Source: Kaiparowitsia implicata GSE-PSE-MK54-09C (GTDB taxonomy: Bacteria > Cyanobacteriota > Cyanobacteriia > Elainellales > Elainellaceae). Taken from it: 64,000 nt of DNA. The position numbers were made by a program, and so were the translations under genes. Shown piece after piece: positions 24,737-33,407 of this stretch (positions are counted from its first letter, which is position 1; each line of letters begins with the position of its first letter). The stretch spans positions 46,669-110,668 of the forward strand of contig JAHHHI010000103.1 of assembly GCA_019359435.1 (NCBI GenBank), read 5' to 3'. The notes under the pieces were generated by a model. It made no database searches. It was given only the letters and a program-made list of their open reading frames with translations, and was not told the origin of the DNA.

Positions 24737-26263
24737 TCAAGGCGTGGAACTTGTGGCGATGAGACTGACTTGGGCATGGCCTATCAAAGCGTTCCTAGGG
24801 GCATCGCCGGTGCCCAATGCGAGCAACAAGGCCGGAACGGCAATCAGAATGCTGATCCGAAGCCCTAGCCGCGCCGGATTGAACATTGAGCGCTTGATGT
24901 AAGGTACGGTCACAAAGGGCACGATTTGCAGTCTCCCGATCATCTCAGCAGGACGCCGTATTTTGCGGTTCAGCAACTCCGGCGTTATGACCGCTGCCAG
25001 GCCCGCAAGCATTGCTGCGGCGAAGGTGGCCAGCACCAAGACACTTCGGCTCGGTCCCAGTGACCGCTGTGGCGGTACTGCAGACTCGATCAGCGACAAC
25101 CGCTCGCCCTTGAGCAAAAGTTCGATTTGTTGGCCGGTCGAAGCCTCCGCCAGCCGGGCGACGGCAGAATCGTACTGAGCCTGAACGTTCTGGCGGTCTC
25201 GCTCCAAGGCGTTCAACTTGGTCTCGTTGGCAGGGGTTTCGGCGATTGAACGATCCAGCGCTTCGATCGACGACTCGATCAACTGGCGCTCAGCCGCAAT
25301 AGCCTCAAGCCGGTCATCAATGCTATCGATCTCAATATCGCGCGCGTTTCGGGGTGCGCCCGATTGACCGGCGCTGCCGACGACCTCGCTCTCCAGGGTC
25401 GCAATCCTGGCGCGCAAAGCGGTGATGGTAGGGCTATCATCGCTGAACAGCGCCTGCTGCTGGAAGAGCGATTGCCGAAGAGCGAGCAGGCTTTGCTCCG
25501 TCGGCGTCAACGGGGTGGCGGCGGTGTCGAGTGGCCCGGACTGCAGATCGGACAAGCGTTTGCGCAGCGCCACCTCATCTTGCTGCAGGATAAGCAGGCG
25601 CTGCTGCTGGGCGATCTGCCGCTCGCGCCGGAAATCAACGCTGTCGGGCAGGGCGTTGATGTTCTCGTTCTTGAAGGCGAGGATATTGCCTTCAAGCGCC
25701 TGCAGGTCGTTGTCGAGGCGTTGGGTTTCCCTGCTGAAGAATGCAACCGTGTCGGTCGCTCGTTGGGTGCGGATTCGCACGTCCTTATCAAGGATCGTCG
25801 TCACCAGATGGTTGACCAGCGCAGCGGCGGTGTCGGGCCAGTCGGCCCTGAATGAAATGCTGTAAACGGTTGCGCCGCCCCCACCGCCAGACGCGGTAGG
25901 CTGAATGGCAAGCCGGCGCATCATGTCATCGACAACGTCACTTTCGGACATGTTCGTGCGCCCGTTGTAGATGGCGAACTGGTTTGCCAGCGCAAGCACG
26001 TTTTGGCGCGACAGCACATCCTCCTGAATGATCTGAAATTGCTCAGCGGCGCCCGTGGGCACAGTGGACTTTGCCAGTTCAGTGGGGATCTGCGGAGACT
26101 CCACCAGAATTTTGGCAGTCGCCTGATAGGAAGTCGGCCACAGCAACGTCAGGGCAACGCCCGCCGTCCCGACCACCACTGCAGCAATCAGGAAAAGCGG
26201 AAAACGCCTGATGAACAGCCAGAGATAGAACCTGAACTCGATATTACTGAGAGCGTTCACCAT
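24737..26263 (-). CDS. Wzz/GumC-type polysaccharide co-polymerase
   Basis: This is a 508-residue inner-membrane protein. It has an N-terminal helix (LFLIAAVVVGTAGVALTLLW), the conserved YQATAKILVES segment that opens the periplasmic domain, and a long coiled-coil region (~170-390, many Gln/Arg/Glu/Leu). A second helix (SVLVLATFAAAMLAGLAAV) follows, and then an extra tail with a third hydrophobic segment near the end (LRISILIAVPALLLALG). Wzz/GumC proteins set chain length and contact the export channel. A kinase domain is absent here but supplied by the next gene. It starts ATG GTG AAC with GGTGG nearby. It is divergent from the export gene at 26459. Confidence 0.87.
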   Translation of the reverse strand: MVNALSNIEFRFYLWLFIRRFPLFLIAAVVVGTAGVALTLLWPTSYQATAKILVESPQIPTELAKSTVPTGAAEQFQIIQEDVLSRQNVLALANQFAIYNGRTNMSESDVVDDMMRRLAIQPTASGGGGGATVYSISFRADWPDTAAALVNHLVTTILDKDVRIRTQRATDTVAFFSRETQRLDNDLQALEGNILAFKNENINALPDSVDFRRERQIAQQQRLLILQQDEVALRKRLSDLQSGPLDTAATPLTPTEQSLLALRQSLFQQQALFSDDSPTITALRARIATLESEVVGSAGQSGAPRNARDIEIDSIDDRLEAIAAERQLIESSIEALDRSIAETPANETKLNALERDRQNVQAQYDSAVARLAEASTGQQIELLLKGERLSLIESAVPPQRSLGPSRSVLVLATFAAAMLAGLAAVITPELLNRKIRRPAEMIGRLQIVPFVTVPYIKRSMFNPARLGLRISILIAVPALLLALGTGDAPRNALIGHAQVSLIATSSTP

Positions 26264-26458
26264 CGGCCACCAAGGTTTTCAGGGCATTAGGGCCGGAGCC
26301 TTAGCCCGATCATAGGGAGGGTTCTGATGGGGCTCTATCGTCAACACGGGCGAGCCGGAATGCCCGGATACTCCATATGGACTAAGCCCCACTGGTCGGT
26401 TCTGTATGCTGGGGGCCTGCGCTACCCTGTGTTCAATAACCAAAGGACGACGGGTACA

Positions 26459-27745
26459 ATGTTGAAATTACAACGGTTCAGTCGAGCTTTGATGTTGGGC
26501 GCTCTGCTTGCCACCACCTGCCTGTCGACATCAGCCAATGGCGCGCCCGAGGAGCTGGCACCGCAAACCAAGCTCCGTCTTACGGTGGTCCAGTTTGTCC
26601 CCTCGACCGGCGACTACCAACGCTGGGACGCACTGGGCGGGGATGTGGAAGTCGCTGCCGATGGCACGGTAATGGTCCCAACGCTTGGTGCCATTGCCGC
26701 TGCGGGGCTCGGACCAGAACAGCTGGGGGCCGAAATTGCCCGGCGCCTCCAACTTAAGCTGGGGCTGCTTGAAGCGCCCGACGTATCGATTCAGGTGCTC
26801 GAATATCCACCTGTCTATGTTGTCGGCAACGTCACCAACCCTGGCCAATATGCATTTCGACCGGGCATGACAGTCATACACGCCTTGGCCCTGGCCGGCG
26901 GCGAGAACCAAATCGAGACCGCAACCGGATTGACCGATACGATCCGGCTTGAGGCGGACCTCAATGGCCTAAGCAGCGACATCTTGCGATCGACGGCGCG
27001 GTTGGCGCGGCTCGACAGTGAATTTGCCGGTCGGAGAGAAATAGAGTTCCCCGCAGAACTGGATGAGAATGACCCCCGGTTAGCGGACATTCTGGAACAG
27101 GAAAGACGGATATTCACCGCACGCATCAATGGATATGAGCGCCAGCAGGCCGGGCTGAACCAATTGGTGCAGCTTTTTGAGGCGCAAATTGATACTCTGG
27201 ACCAGAAGGCGCAGGCCCTCGAGGAGCAGATGGCACGGGCACAGCAACAGGTCGATACCATAGGCAACTTGGTCGCTGCCGGCTCCGCAACTGTGTCCAG
27301 ACTATCGGACGCGGAACGCATTCTTGCGGATTTACGCTCTGACAAGTTGGACAATTTGCTCGCCACTATGTCGGCACGCCAGAACCTGAACAATGCCCGA
27401 CGGGATCTCGCCAAGCTAGAAGATGACCACACAGCTGAGGTATCAATCCAGTTGCAAGCTGAACAAGCGGCGCTTGAGCGTCTGCTGCTAAACCAGGACG
27501 TTACCACCCGCCTGTTGCGCCAGTCAGTCGAGGTCGATCGGAACCTCAAGCTCGCCGGTGCGATGCGGATCAGCCTGAACTACGCCATCATGCGGGAGCA
27601 GAACGGGCAGCCGGCGACACTGAATGCAACCGAAGTGAGCACCCTGATGCCTGGAGACTTGGTCAAAGTAACCGTGCAAATACAACCCCCAACAGCCAGT
27701 GCCACCACCCCCGTTCTGGGGGAGAACAGCCCGGTGTCCAATTAA
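26459..27745 (+). CDS. exoF: Polysaccharide export protein, ExoF-like
   Basis: This is a 428-residue secreted protein with a signal peptide (LMLGALLATTCLSTSANG, cleavage near residue 27). It has a polysaccharide-export/SLBB-type domain (LRLTVVQFVPSTGDYQRWDALGG, GTVMVPTLGAIAAAGLGPEQ, VYVVGNVTNPGQYAFRPGMTVIHALALAGG). A long alpha-helical coiled-coil insert follows (~230-385), then a return strand (LMPGDLVKVTVQI). This periplasmic helical extension is the hallmark of ExoF/GumB-like rhizobial proteins rather than classical Wza, and it probably bridges to the Wzz-type protein. The start is ATG 26459; ATG 26327 would add residues before a normal signal peptide. It converges on the priming transferase. 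Confidence 0.85.
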   Translation: MLKLQRFSRALMLGALLATTCLSTSANGAPEELAPQTKLRLTVVQFVPSTGDYQRWDALGGDVEVAADGTVMVPTLGAIAAAGLGPEQLGAEIARRLQLKLGLLEAPDVSIQVLEYPPVYVVGNVTNPGQYAFRPGMTVIHALALAGGENQIETATGLTDTIRLEADLNGLSSDILRSTARLARLDSEFAGRREIEFPAELDENDPRLADILEQERRIFTARINGYERQQAGLNQLVQLFEAQIDTLDQKAQALEEQMARAQQQVDTIGNLVAAGSATVSRLSDAERILADLRSDKLDNLLATMSARQNLNNARRDLAKLEDDHTAEVSIQLQAEQAALERLLLNQDVTTRLLRQSVEVDRNLKLAGAMRISLNYAIMREQNGQPATLNATEVSTLMPGDLVKVTVQIQPPTASATTPVLGENSPVSN

Positions 27746-27767
27746 GAGCGCGGCTGGCTGCCGCGAA

Positions 27768-28433
27768 CTAGCACCCGGTGCCGCGCAGGACGACGCCAAC
27801 GGTTCGCATCAGGATTTTTATATCTGTCGATGCAGAAACCGATCTTGCATAGCTGTTGTCATAGGCGGCGCGCCCAGCAAAAGAGCAGTTGTTGCGTGCG
27901 CTGATCTGCCAGGGTCCGGTGAGGCCAGGACGAAGATCAAAATAGGCGGTGCCGGGATACAGCACACGCTGCTCGCGCATCATGGGCCGTGGCCCGACCA
28001 AGCTCATGTCGCCAATCAAGACGTTCCACAACTGGGGTAGCTCATCTAGCGAGTAGCGCCGGATGTAGTGTCCGATGCGGGTTAGGCGTGGATCGCGTTT
28101 CAGTTTCTGAGCCGTGTCCCATTCGGTCCGTGCCTCGGGGCAGCTGTCAAGATAGGCCGCCAACTTAGCGTCGGCATCTGGCACCATTGAACGGAGCTTC
28201 CACAGTTGGAAAACGCGGCCGTGGCGCCCGACGCGCGGCTGCGAGTAAAACGGGGAGCCGCCATCAAACATAATCATGGCGGCAAGCAGGGCAACTACCG
28301 GTACGATAAATGGCCCGCCCAGCAAAACCAGGACAACATCACCAACCCGTTTTCCCAATTCATAAAAGCGGTGGCCAACGGGATCTATGGCGACCTTGGC
28401 GCGCGGCTGCCTCCATGAAAGATCTTCAAACAT
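27768..28433 (-). CDS. exoY: Undecaprenyl-phosphate sugar-1-phosphate transferase (priming), ExoY-like
   Basis: This is a 221-residue bacterial sugar transferase. One N-terminal membrane segment (DVVLVLLGGPFIVPVVALLAAM) precedes the catalytic domain with FYSQPRVGRHGRVFQLWKLRSM, RIGHYIRRYSLDELPQLWNVL, GDMSLVGPRPMM and LRPGLTGPWQISARNNCSF, all conserved in ExoY/WbaP enzymes. It places the first sugar phosphate on undecaprenyl phosphate to start the repeat unit. The length equals that of ExoY (short form without the extra N-terminal helices of WbaP). ATG 28433 is chosen; a TTG immediately upstream is possible. It has its own upstream region of about 470 bases. Confidence 0.9.
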   Translation of the reverse strand: MFEDLSWRQPRAKVAIDPVGHRFYELGKRVGDVVLVLLGGPFIVPVVALLAAMIMFDGGSPFYSQPRVGRHGRVFQLWKLRSMVPDADAKLAAYLDSCPEARTEWDTAQKLKRDPRLTRIGHYIRRYSLDELPQLWNVLIGDMSLVGPRPMMREQRVLYPGTAYFDLRPGLTGPWQISARNNCSFAGRAAYDNSYARSVSASTDIKILMRTVGVVLRGTGC

Positions 28434-28904
28434 CAAACCCTCGCATTTTGAAGCCGTGCGATGGCGCCTAGATCTGCCCCCAAGGGAAGCCGTCGCGGTG
28501 GTTCTTGGCGGTGGTTCTTGATTCAGGAGCTTGTGGGCACGGCAGCTTTAGTCGCTCAGGCAGTATTGCCGGCGAGGGCGACTGCCTGAATTGGCCTGAA
28601 CGACTTACAAAACCAGCCATGGGGGAGAGATGCGGGGGGAGGAAATACCCACTTTGACGAAAAACTAACTTGTTCGGACGTTCTCATGCTCGCCGATAAG
28701 CTTAACGAACTATTAACGTCCGCTGGATAGCGCCGGATTCTAAAACGCCTCCATCCAATTGGTGGGACGATGTAGCGGACGCTGTTGCTCAAGTACGGCA
28801 CAGTCCCATCCGCTAGGACGATGTGCCTATTTTTGGGTTCGCCCCACGGGCTTAGCCTTCTCCCAATTGCCCGCTTATGGGCCGATGCAGGGGGGTGGAA
28901 GTCC
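28434..28904. other. Divergent promoter region, 471 bp
   Basis: This separates exoY (minus) and wecB (plus). Open frames crossing it on both strands have no ribosome site; an in-frame ATG at 28785 would extend wecB by 40 residues that do not match the family. No clear promoter or hairpin is seen. Confidence 0.45.
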
Positions 28905-30080
28905 ATGACCAAAATTCTGGCTGTCTATGGCACGCGGCCTGAAGCAATCAAAATGGCCCCAATTATTTCGGCGATTGCCGCGTCCAAATACCTACAGGTC
29001 ACGGTCGCAGTCACAGGGCAGCATCGTCAGATGCTAGACCAAGTGAATTCGTTGTTTGCTATTGTGCCAAAGCACGATCTGAACATCATTGTTGAACGGC
29101 AGAACCTGCAAGGCATCACCTGTCGCGCGCTAGATGGTGTGTCAGACCTAATCGAGGCGGAGAAGCCCGATGCCGTGCTGGTACAAGGCGACACGACAAC
29201 CTGCTTCGCTGCCGCGCTGGCGGCCTTCTACCAAAAGGTGCCGGTGGTTCACCTGGAGGCGGGCCTGCGCACGGGCGATGTCTACAATCCATTCCCCGAA
29301 GAGATGAACCGGGCCATGGTCTCCCGCATTGCGCGGCTCCATCTGGCGCCAACCCGGACATCGAAGCGCAATCTGCTCGCCGAAGGCATCCCGGCAAGCA
29401 ACATCAGCATCACCGGCAACACCGTTATCGATGCTTTGCTGGAGGTGGCAGCACGGCGGACGCCGCCTACCAACGAGGACCTTCGCAGATTGGCGGGACG
29501 CCGGACAATCCTTGTTACCGCGCATCGACGGGAGTCTTGGGGCGAGCCGATGCGTCGCGCTGCAGAGGCGATGGCCGAGATCGCCCGACGCTTCCCCAGC
29601 GTGGTGCTTTTGCTGCCAGTTCATCTCAATCCCGTTGTGCGCGAGGTTTTGCTCCCGCCGCTGCAGGATCTGGACAATGTGGTTATTACAGAACCATTGG
29701 GCTACAGCGATTTCGTCGGCGCCATGCAGGCATCCGACATCGTTTTGACCGATAGCGGTGGCGTTCAGGAGGAAGCCCCCAGCCTTGGCAAGCCGGTGCT
29801 GGTCATGCGCGAGACCACCGAGCGGCCGGAGGCTGTTGTGGCGGGCACGGTGAAGCTGGTGGGTACCGACAAGGACAAGATCGTTGACACGGTCAGTACC
29901 CTGCTTACCGACAATTCGGCTTATGACGCCATGGCCAAATCCGTAAATCCATACGGAGATGGGCATGCTTCAGCGCGATGCGTGCAGGCTATCGAGCACT
30001 TTTTCGGCCATGCAGAAAGACCGCTCGACTTTGTCGCGCGGATTGCACCTGATCAGGCCCAGGCGCCCCGGGTGTCATAG
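28905..30080 (+). CDS. wecB: UDP-N-acetylglucosamine 2-epimerase, non-hydrolysing
   Basis: This is a 391-residue enzyme that interconverts UDP-GlcNAc and UDP-ManNAc. Diagnostic motifs run in order: VYGTRPEAIKMAPII at the N-terminus, VTGQHRQMLDQV, VQGDTTTCFAAAL, VVHLEAGLRTGDVYNPFPEE with the catalytic acidic residues, VTAHRRESWGEP with the active-site His, and LTDSGGVQEEAPSLGKPVLV. ATG 28905 is preceded by GGAAG at close spacing. Its 3' end overlaps wecC on the other strand by 28 bases. With wecC and wecG it supplies and transfers ManNAcA. A related enzyme acting on the di-N-acetylated uronate (WbpI) cannot be excluded, but WecC-type dehydrogenase beside it favours WecB. Confidence 0.92.
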   Translation: MTKILAVYGTRPEAIKMAPIISAIAASKYLQVTVAVTGQHRQMLDQVNSLFAIVPKHDLNIIVERQNLQGITCRALDGVSDLIEAEKPDAVLVQGDTTTCFAAALAAFYQKVPVVHLEAGLRTGDVYNPFPEEMNRAMVSRIARLHLAPTRTSKRNLLAEGIPASNISITGNTVIDALLEVAARRTPPTNEDLRRLAGRRTILVTAHRRESWGEPMRRAAEAMAEIARRFPSVVLLLPVHLNPVVREVLLPPLQDLDNVVITEPLGYSDFVGAMQASDIVLTDSGGVQEEAPSLGKPVLVMRETTERPEAVVAGTVKLVGTDKDKIVDTVSTLLTDNSAYDAMAKSVNPYGDGHASARCVQAIEHFFGHAERPLDFVARIAPDQAQAPRVS

Positions 30081-31312
30081 ATAACCTTGCCGTTGTGACG
30101 GGTGTGGCGCAGTGACTTGAAGGCTTCGTGCTCCACCAAAAGCAGGATGATGTCGGCCCTGTCGACGGCCTCTCCGGCGTTCACCAGGTTCAGGTTCGCA
30201 TTGCTGTTCAATAACTCCGGCAGCTCCTCGACATAGGGATCGCTTACCATGATCTCGACCTCCGGCAGGGCTTTTGCGATCAGATTGACCACTTCGATGG
30301 CCGGGCTCTCACGGATATCGTCGACATTTGCCTTGAAGGTCAAACCCAGACAGGCAATCGAGGGCGACACGAAACGCCGGGCCTTAGCGATGACCTGATC
30401 GGCTACGTGGTGTGGCTTGTGATCATTGACCTCGCGCGCTGTGCGAATTAGCCGCGCCTGTTCAGGGGCGGCCGCGACGATAAACCACGGATCGACGGGA
30501 ATGCAGTGCCCACCGACGCCGGGACCTGGCGACAGCACGTTCACGCGAGGGTGCTGGTTGGCGAGCCGGATGACTTCCCAGACGTCGAGCCGCAGCGACT
30601 CCGTGATCAACGAAAGCTCGTTGGCAAAGGCAATGTTGACGTCGCGATAGGCGTTCTCGACCAGCTTGGCCATCTCGGCGCTGGCAGCATCGGTCAATAG
30701 GATCTCGCCCTGCGAGAATACACGGTAGATGCTGGCGGCCTTGATAGCGCAATCCGTGCTCAAGCCACCGACCACCCGGTTGTTGGTGATCATCTCGATC
30801 ATAATCTTGCCAGGCAGCACACGCTCGGGGCAGTGGGCAACGTAGATGTCGGGCGTTGCGCCGGAGACATGCGGCATCCTTAGATCTGGGCGTATTTCGC
30901 CGATCCAGCGGCTCACCTTCTCGGTTGTACCGGGCGGGCTAGTCGACTCCAGCACAACGATGGCACCCGGCCTCAACTTGGGCGCGATCTGCTTAGCAGC
31001 GGCCTGGATGAAGGAGAGGTCCGCAGTATGGTCTGCATTGAATGGCGTCGGCACGGCAATGATGTAGGCGTCGGCCTCGGGCATTTCCCGGGACATCGAG
31101 AGGCGCCCCATCGCGACGGCACCGCTCACGGCCACGGCCAGGTCAGGTTCAATGAAGGGCGTTTCTCCGCGCGAGATTGCCTCCACGATGCGCGAATTGA
31201 CGTCAATCCCGACGACTTGAATACCCCGGGTCGCCAGAACCGTCGCCGTTGGCAGGCCTATGTAGCCCATTCCGACAACGGCCAGCTGGCCGCTAAAGAC
31301 TTCATTCAACAT
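30053..31312 (-). CDS. wecC: UDP-N-acetyl-D-mannosamine dehydrogenase
   Basis: This 419-residue enzyme of the UDP-glucose/GDP-mannose dehydrogenase family oxidises UDP-ManNAc to UDP-ManNAcA with two NAD+. The Rossmann motif LAVVGMGYIGLPTATVLA, the LESTSPPGTTEKV and CPERVLPGKIM segments, AYRDVNIAFANELSLI and the catalytic Cys in GPGVGGHCIPVDPWF are all present and align closely with the WecC subgroup, including the following ARLIRTAREVNDHKP. The start ATG 31312 (MLNEVF) has AGGA about 8 bases upstream. It lies 26 bases after wecG in the same operon. Confidence 0.93.
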   Translation of the reverse strand: MLNEVFSGQLAVVGMGYIGLPTATVLATRGIQVVGIDVNSRIVEAISRGETPFIEPDLAVAVSGAVAMGRLSMSREMPEADAYIIAVPTPFNADHTADLSFIQAAAKQIAPKLRPGAIVVLESTSPPGTTEKVSRWIGEIRPDLRMPHVSGATPDIYVAHCPERVLPGKIMIEMITNNRVVGGLSTDCAIKAASIYRVFSQGEILLTDAASAEMAKLVENAYRDVNIAFANELSLITESLRLDVWEVIRLANQHPRVNVLSPGPGVGGHCIPVDPWFIVAAAPEQARLIRTAREVNDHKPHHVADQVIAKARRFVSPSIACLGLTFKANVDDIRESPAIEVVNLIAKALPEVEIMVSDPYVEELPELLNSNANLNLVNAGEAVDRADIILLLVEHEAFKSLRHTRHNGKVIYDTRGAWA

Positions 31313-31338
31313 GACATGATCCTGTGATGAGTTTGAGG

Positions 31339-32193
31339 TTACGACTGTTCGATTTTTTTTATGGTTTGGACGCGGGAGCGTGAGGTCGGCTCCAACCGGG
31401 GTGACGGGCTGAAGACTTCGCGTAACGTCAGGGCAACGAAGCCAATATTGGTGACCAGGTAGCGCTTCCACATCCGGCGCGGCTCTTGGACGAGGCGGTA
31501 GGCCCACTCCATGCCCAAGCGGCGCCACGCTAGGGGCGCGCGTTGGGTGAGGCCGGCCAGGATGTCAAACGAGCCGCCAACCCCATGCAGCACGGGCACC
31601 TCAAGCTCGTGCTGGAAGCGCCGAAGGAATATTTCCTTTTTTGGTGAGGCCATGCCCAAAAACAGCATGTCGGCCCCTGAAATACGAATGTCAGCGGCAA
31701 TATCGCTCGCTTGGGCGTCTGAGAAATAGCCATCATGGCTGCCCGCGATTTTCAATCCGGCCCAGCGCTGGTGAACGTTCTGCTCGAGAGCCGCCAGTAC
31801 TTCGGGCCTTGCGCCGAGCAGATAGACGGAACGGCCTTCGCGGTGGGCCAGGTCCAACAACGCCTCAAATAGGTCAATTCCGGCAACCCGTTCAGGCAGG
31901 GGCTTGTGCAGCAGCCGACTGGCCCAGACCACGGACTGCCCGTCAGCGAGCAGCATGTTGCAGTCCAGCAAGGCGTCGCGCAGGTGTGGATCATGGCGCA
32001 GATTGACAACCTTGGCGGCGTTCAGCACGCCAATCAGGAGCGGCCGGCGCGTCTGGATCGCCAGTCGGCAGCGTTCGATAGCCTCTCCCATCCGCAGGCC
32101 GTCTATGGGCAGACCGAAAAGCAGCTGGGCATTTTGGGGGGGCGACTGCCGCCGTGAGCCCGGTATTGCAGATCTGTCGAGTTCGAAAGCCAT
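31339..32193 (-). CDS. wecG: WecG/TagA/CpsF-family glycosyltransferase
   Basis: This is a 284-residue GT26 enzyme. It carries VLNAAKVVNLRHDPHLRDAL, LLADGQSVVWASRLL with the conserved Asp-Gly, GIDLFEALLDLA, SVYLLGARPEVLAAL, LFLGMASPKKEIFL and VGGSFDILAGLTQRAP, in the standard family order. WecG transfers ManNAcA, and TagA ManNAc, to a lipid-linked sugar; being co-transcribed with wecC points to ManNAcA. ATG 32193 (MAFELD) has GGAGG six bases upstream; ATG 32220 is less likely. The C-terminal ~30 residues after the fold are basic and may contact the membrane. Confidence 0.87.
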   Translation of the reverse strand: MAFELDRSAIPGSRRQSPPQNAQLLFGLPIDGLRMGEAIERCRLAIQTRRPLLIGVLNAAKVVNLRHDPHLRDALLDCNMLLADGQSVVWASRLLHKPLPERVAGIDLFEALLDLAHREGRSVYLLGARPEVLAALEQNVHQRWAGLKIAGSHDGYFSDAQASDIAADIRISGADMLFLGMASPKKEIFLRRFQHELEVPVLHGVGGSFDILAGLTQRAPLAWRRLGMEWAYRLVQEPRRMWKRYLVTNIGFVALTLREVFSPSPRLEPTSRSRVQTIKKIEQS

Positions 32194-32381
32194 CCAAGCC
32201 TCCCGTTTAACAAGAGGCAAGAGTAAGAGGCAGACTTAGGCCGCAACAATCAATCGGACAGGGCCAGGATGTGCATACTAGTGGTACCGGCTTGGCCTCG
32301 GCCCGAGACGCGTTGGCTATTTCTATCTACCAGCTAAGCAGAATGGTGCTGGGTTAGCCTTAAATCCCTAGTTCACCCGTC

Positions 32382-33407
32382 ATGACCCATGCGGCTAGCC
32401 TTCTGGGGCAGTATTTGGGGGGTATGGTGACAGATTCCACCAACATCGACAGCGACAGATTAACCAGCACCGGCACGAGTGAGCGCCCGCTCGCCGTCGT
32501 GGTCGTGACCTATAACAGCAATGACGTTGTTGGCAGCTTGTTTGATAGCTTGGCCGAAGGCCTCGTGGGTTTAACGCACACCGAAATTGTCGTTGCAGAC
32601 AATTGTTCGGTTGACGCGTCCGTTGCCACGGTGCTTGGCCACCCGATCGGCGCCCGCGTGGTGCATACCGGCTGGAATGGCGGATACGCGGCGGGGATCA
32701 ATGCAGCACTGGCAACGATAGGGGAGGACACCGATGTGCTGATCCTGAACCCAGATATTCGATTGTCCCGTGGGGTCGCCGCGCAATTGGTGTCCGCGCT
32801 GCGGCAGCCAGGCGTGGGCGTAGCGGTGCCGCGCATCCTGTATGAAAATGGCGGTCTGGTTCATTCGCTGCGACGGGAGCCATCCCTGCTGACTGCTTGG
32901 GCAGACGCACTGCTCGGTTCAAAGCTCGGTTCGGGGATCGATCTCGGCGAGAGTATCTGCAACCCGCGTTATTATGACCTGCAGCGTACAGTGGATTGGG
33001 CCAGCGGCGCCGTGTTAGCTGTTTCCGCAGCGGCCCGCAGACGCGTTGGCGCCTGGGATGAGAGCTTTTTTCTCTATAGTGAGGAAGTCGACTATCAGCG
33101 ACGGGTGCGCCTGGAGGGTCTGTCGATCGTTTATGTGCCGGATGCGCAGGTGGTTCACATCGGTGGCGACTATCAGCAACGGCCGCGCCTCTATTCCATA
33201 CTTACGACAAACCGCATTCGTGACTACGCCCGTCACCACGGCCCGGCTTCGACCGCATTATTCCGATTAGCGGTCCTGGTAGGGGAGTGTGTGCGCAGCC
33301 TGGCGGGCTCAACCGTGCATCTTGCGGGCATGAAAGCCGCGTTGGGAGCTCACAGGCTGCTCCAGGAATCTACGACGCGGTCGACCCCCGGAGTTGGTGA
33401 TGCTTGA
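32382..33407 (+). CDS. Glycosyltransferase family 2 (rhamnosyltransferase-like)
   Basis: This is a 341-residue GT-A enzyme. LAVVVVTYNSNDVVGSLFDS starts the fold, EIVVADNCSVDASV and ADVLILNPDIRL-like (DTDVLILNPDIRLSRG) give the nucleotide and metal sites, and WASGAVLAVSAAARRRVGAW, FFLYSEEVDYQRRVRLEG and VPDAQVVHIGG are the acceptor-side motifs usual in rhamnosyltransferase-type GT2 proteins. The dTDP-rhamnose genes are 4 kb downstream on the same strand. The start is uncertain: ATG 32382 is given, but GTG 32427 has GGGGGG at good spacing. It overlaps the next gene by 8 bases, beginning a three-gene glycosyltransferase operon. Confidence 0.83.
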   Translation: MTHAASLLGQYLGGMVTDSTNIDSDRLTSTGTSERPLAVVVVTYNSNDVVGSLFDSLAEGLVGLTHTEIVVADNCSVDASVATVLGHPIGARVVHTGWNGGYAAGINAALATIGEDTDVLILNPDIRLSRGVAAQLVSALRQPGVGVAVPRILYENGGLVHSLRREPSLLTAWADALLGSKLGSGIDLGESICNPRYYDLQRTVDWASGAVLAVSAAARRRVGAWDESFFLYSEEVDYQRRVRLEGLSIVYVPDAQVVHIGGDYQQRPRLYSILTTNRIRDYARHHGPASTALFRLAVLVGECVRSLAGSTVHLAGMKAALGAHRLLQESTTRSTPGVGDA

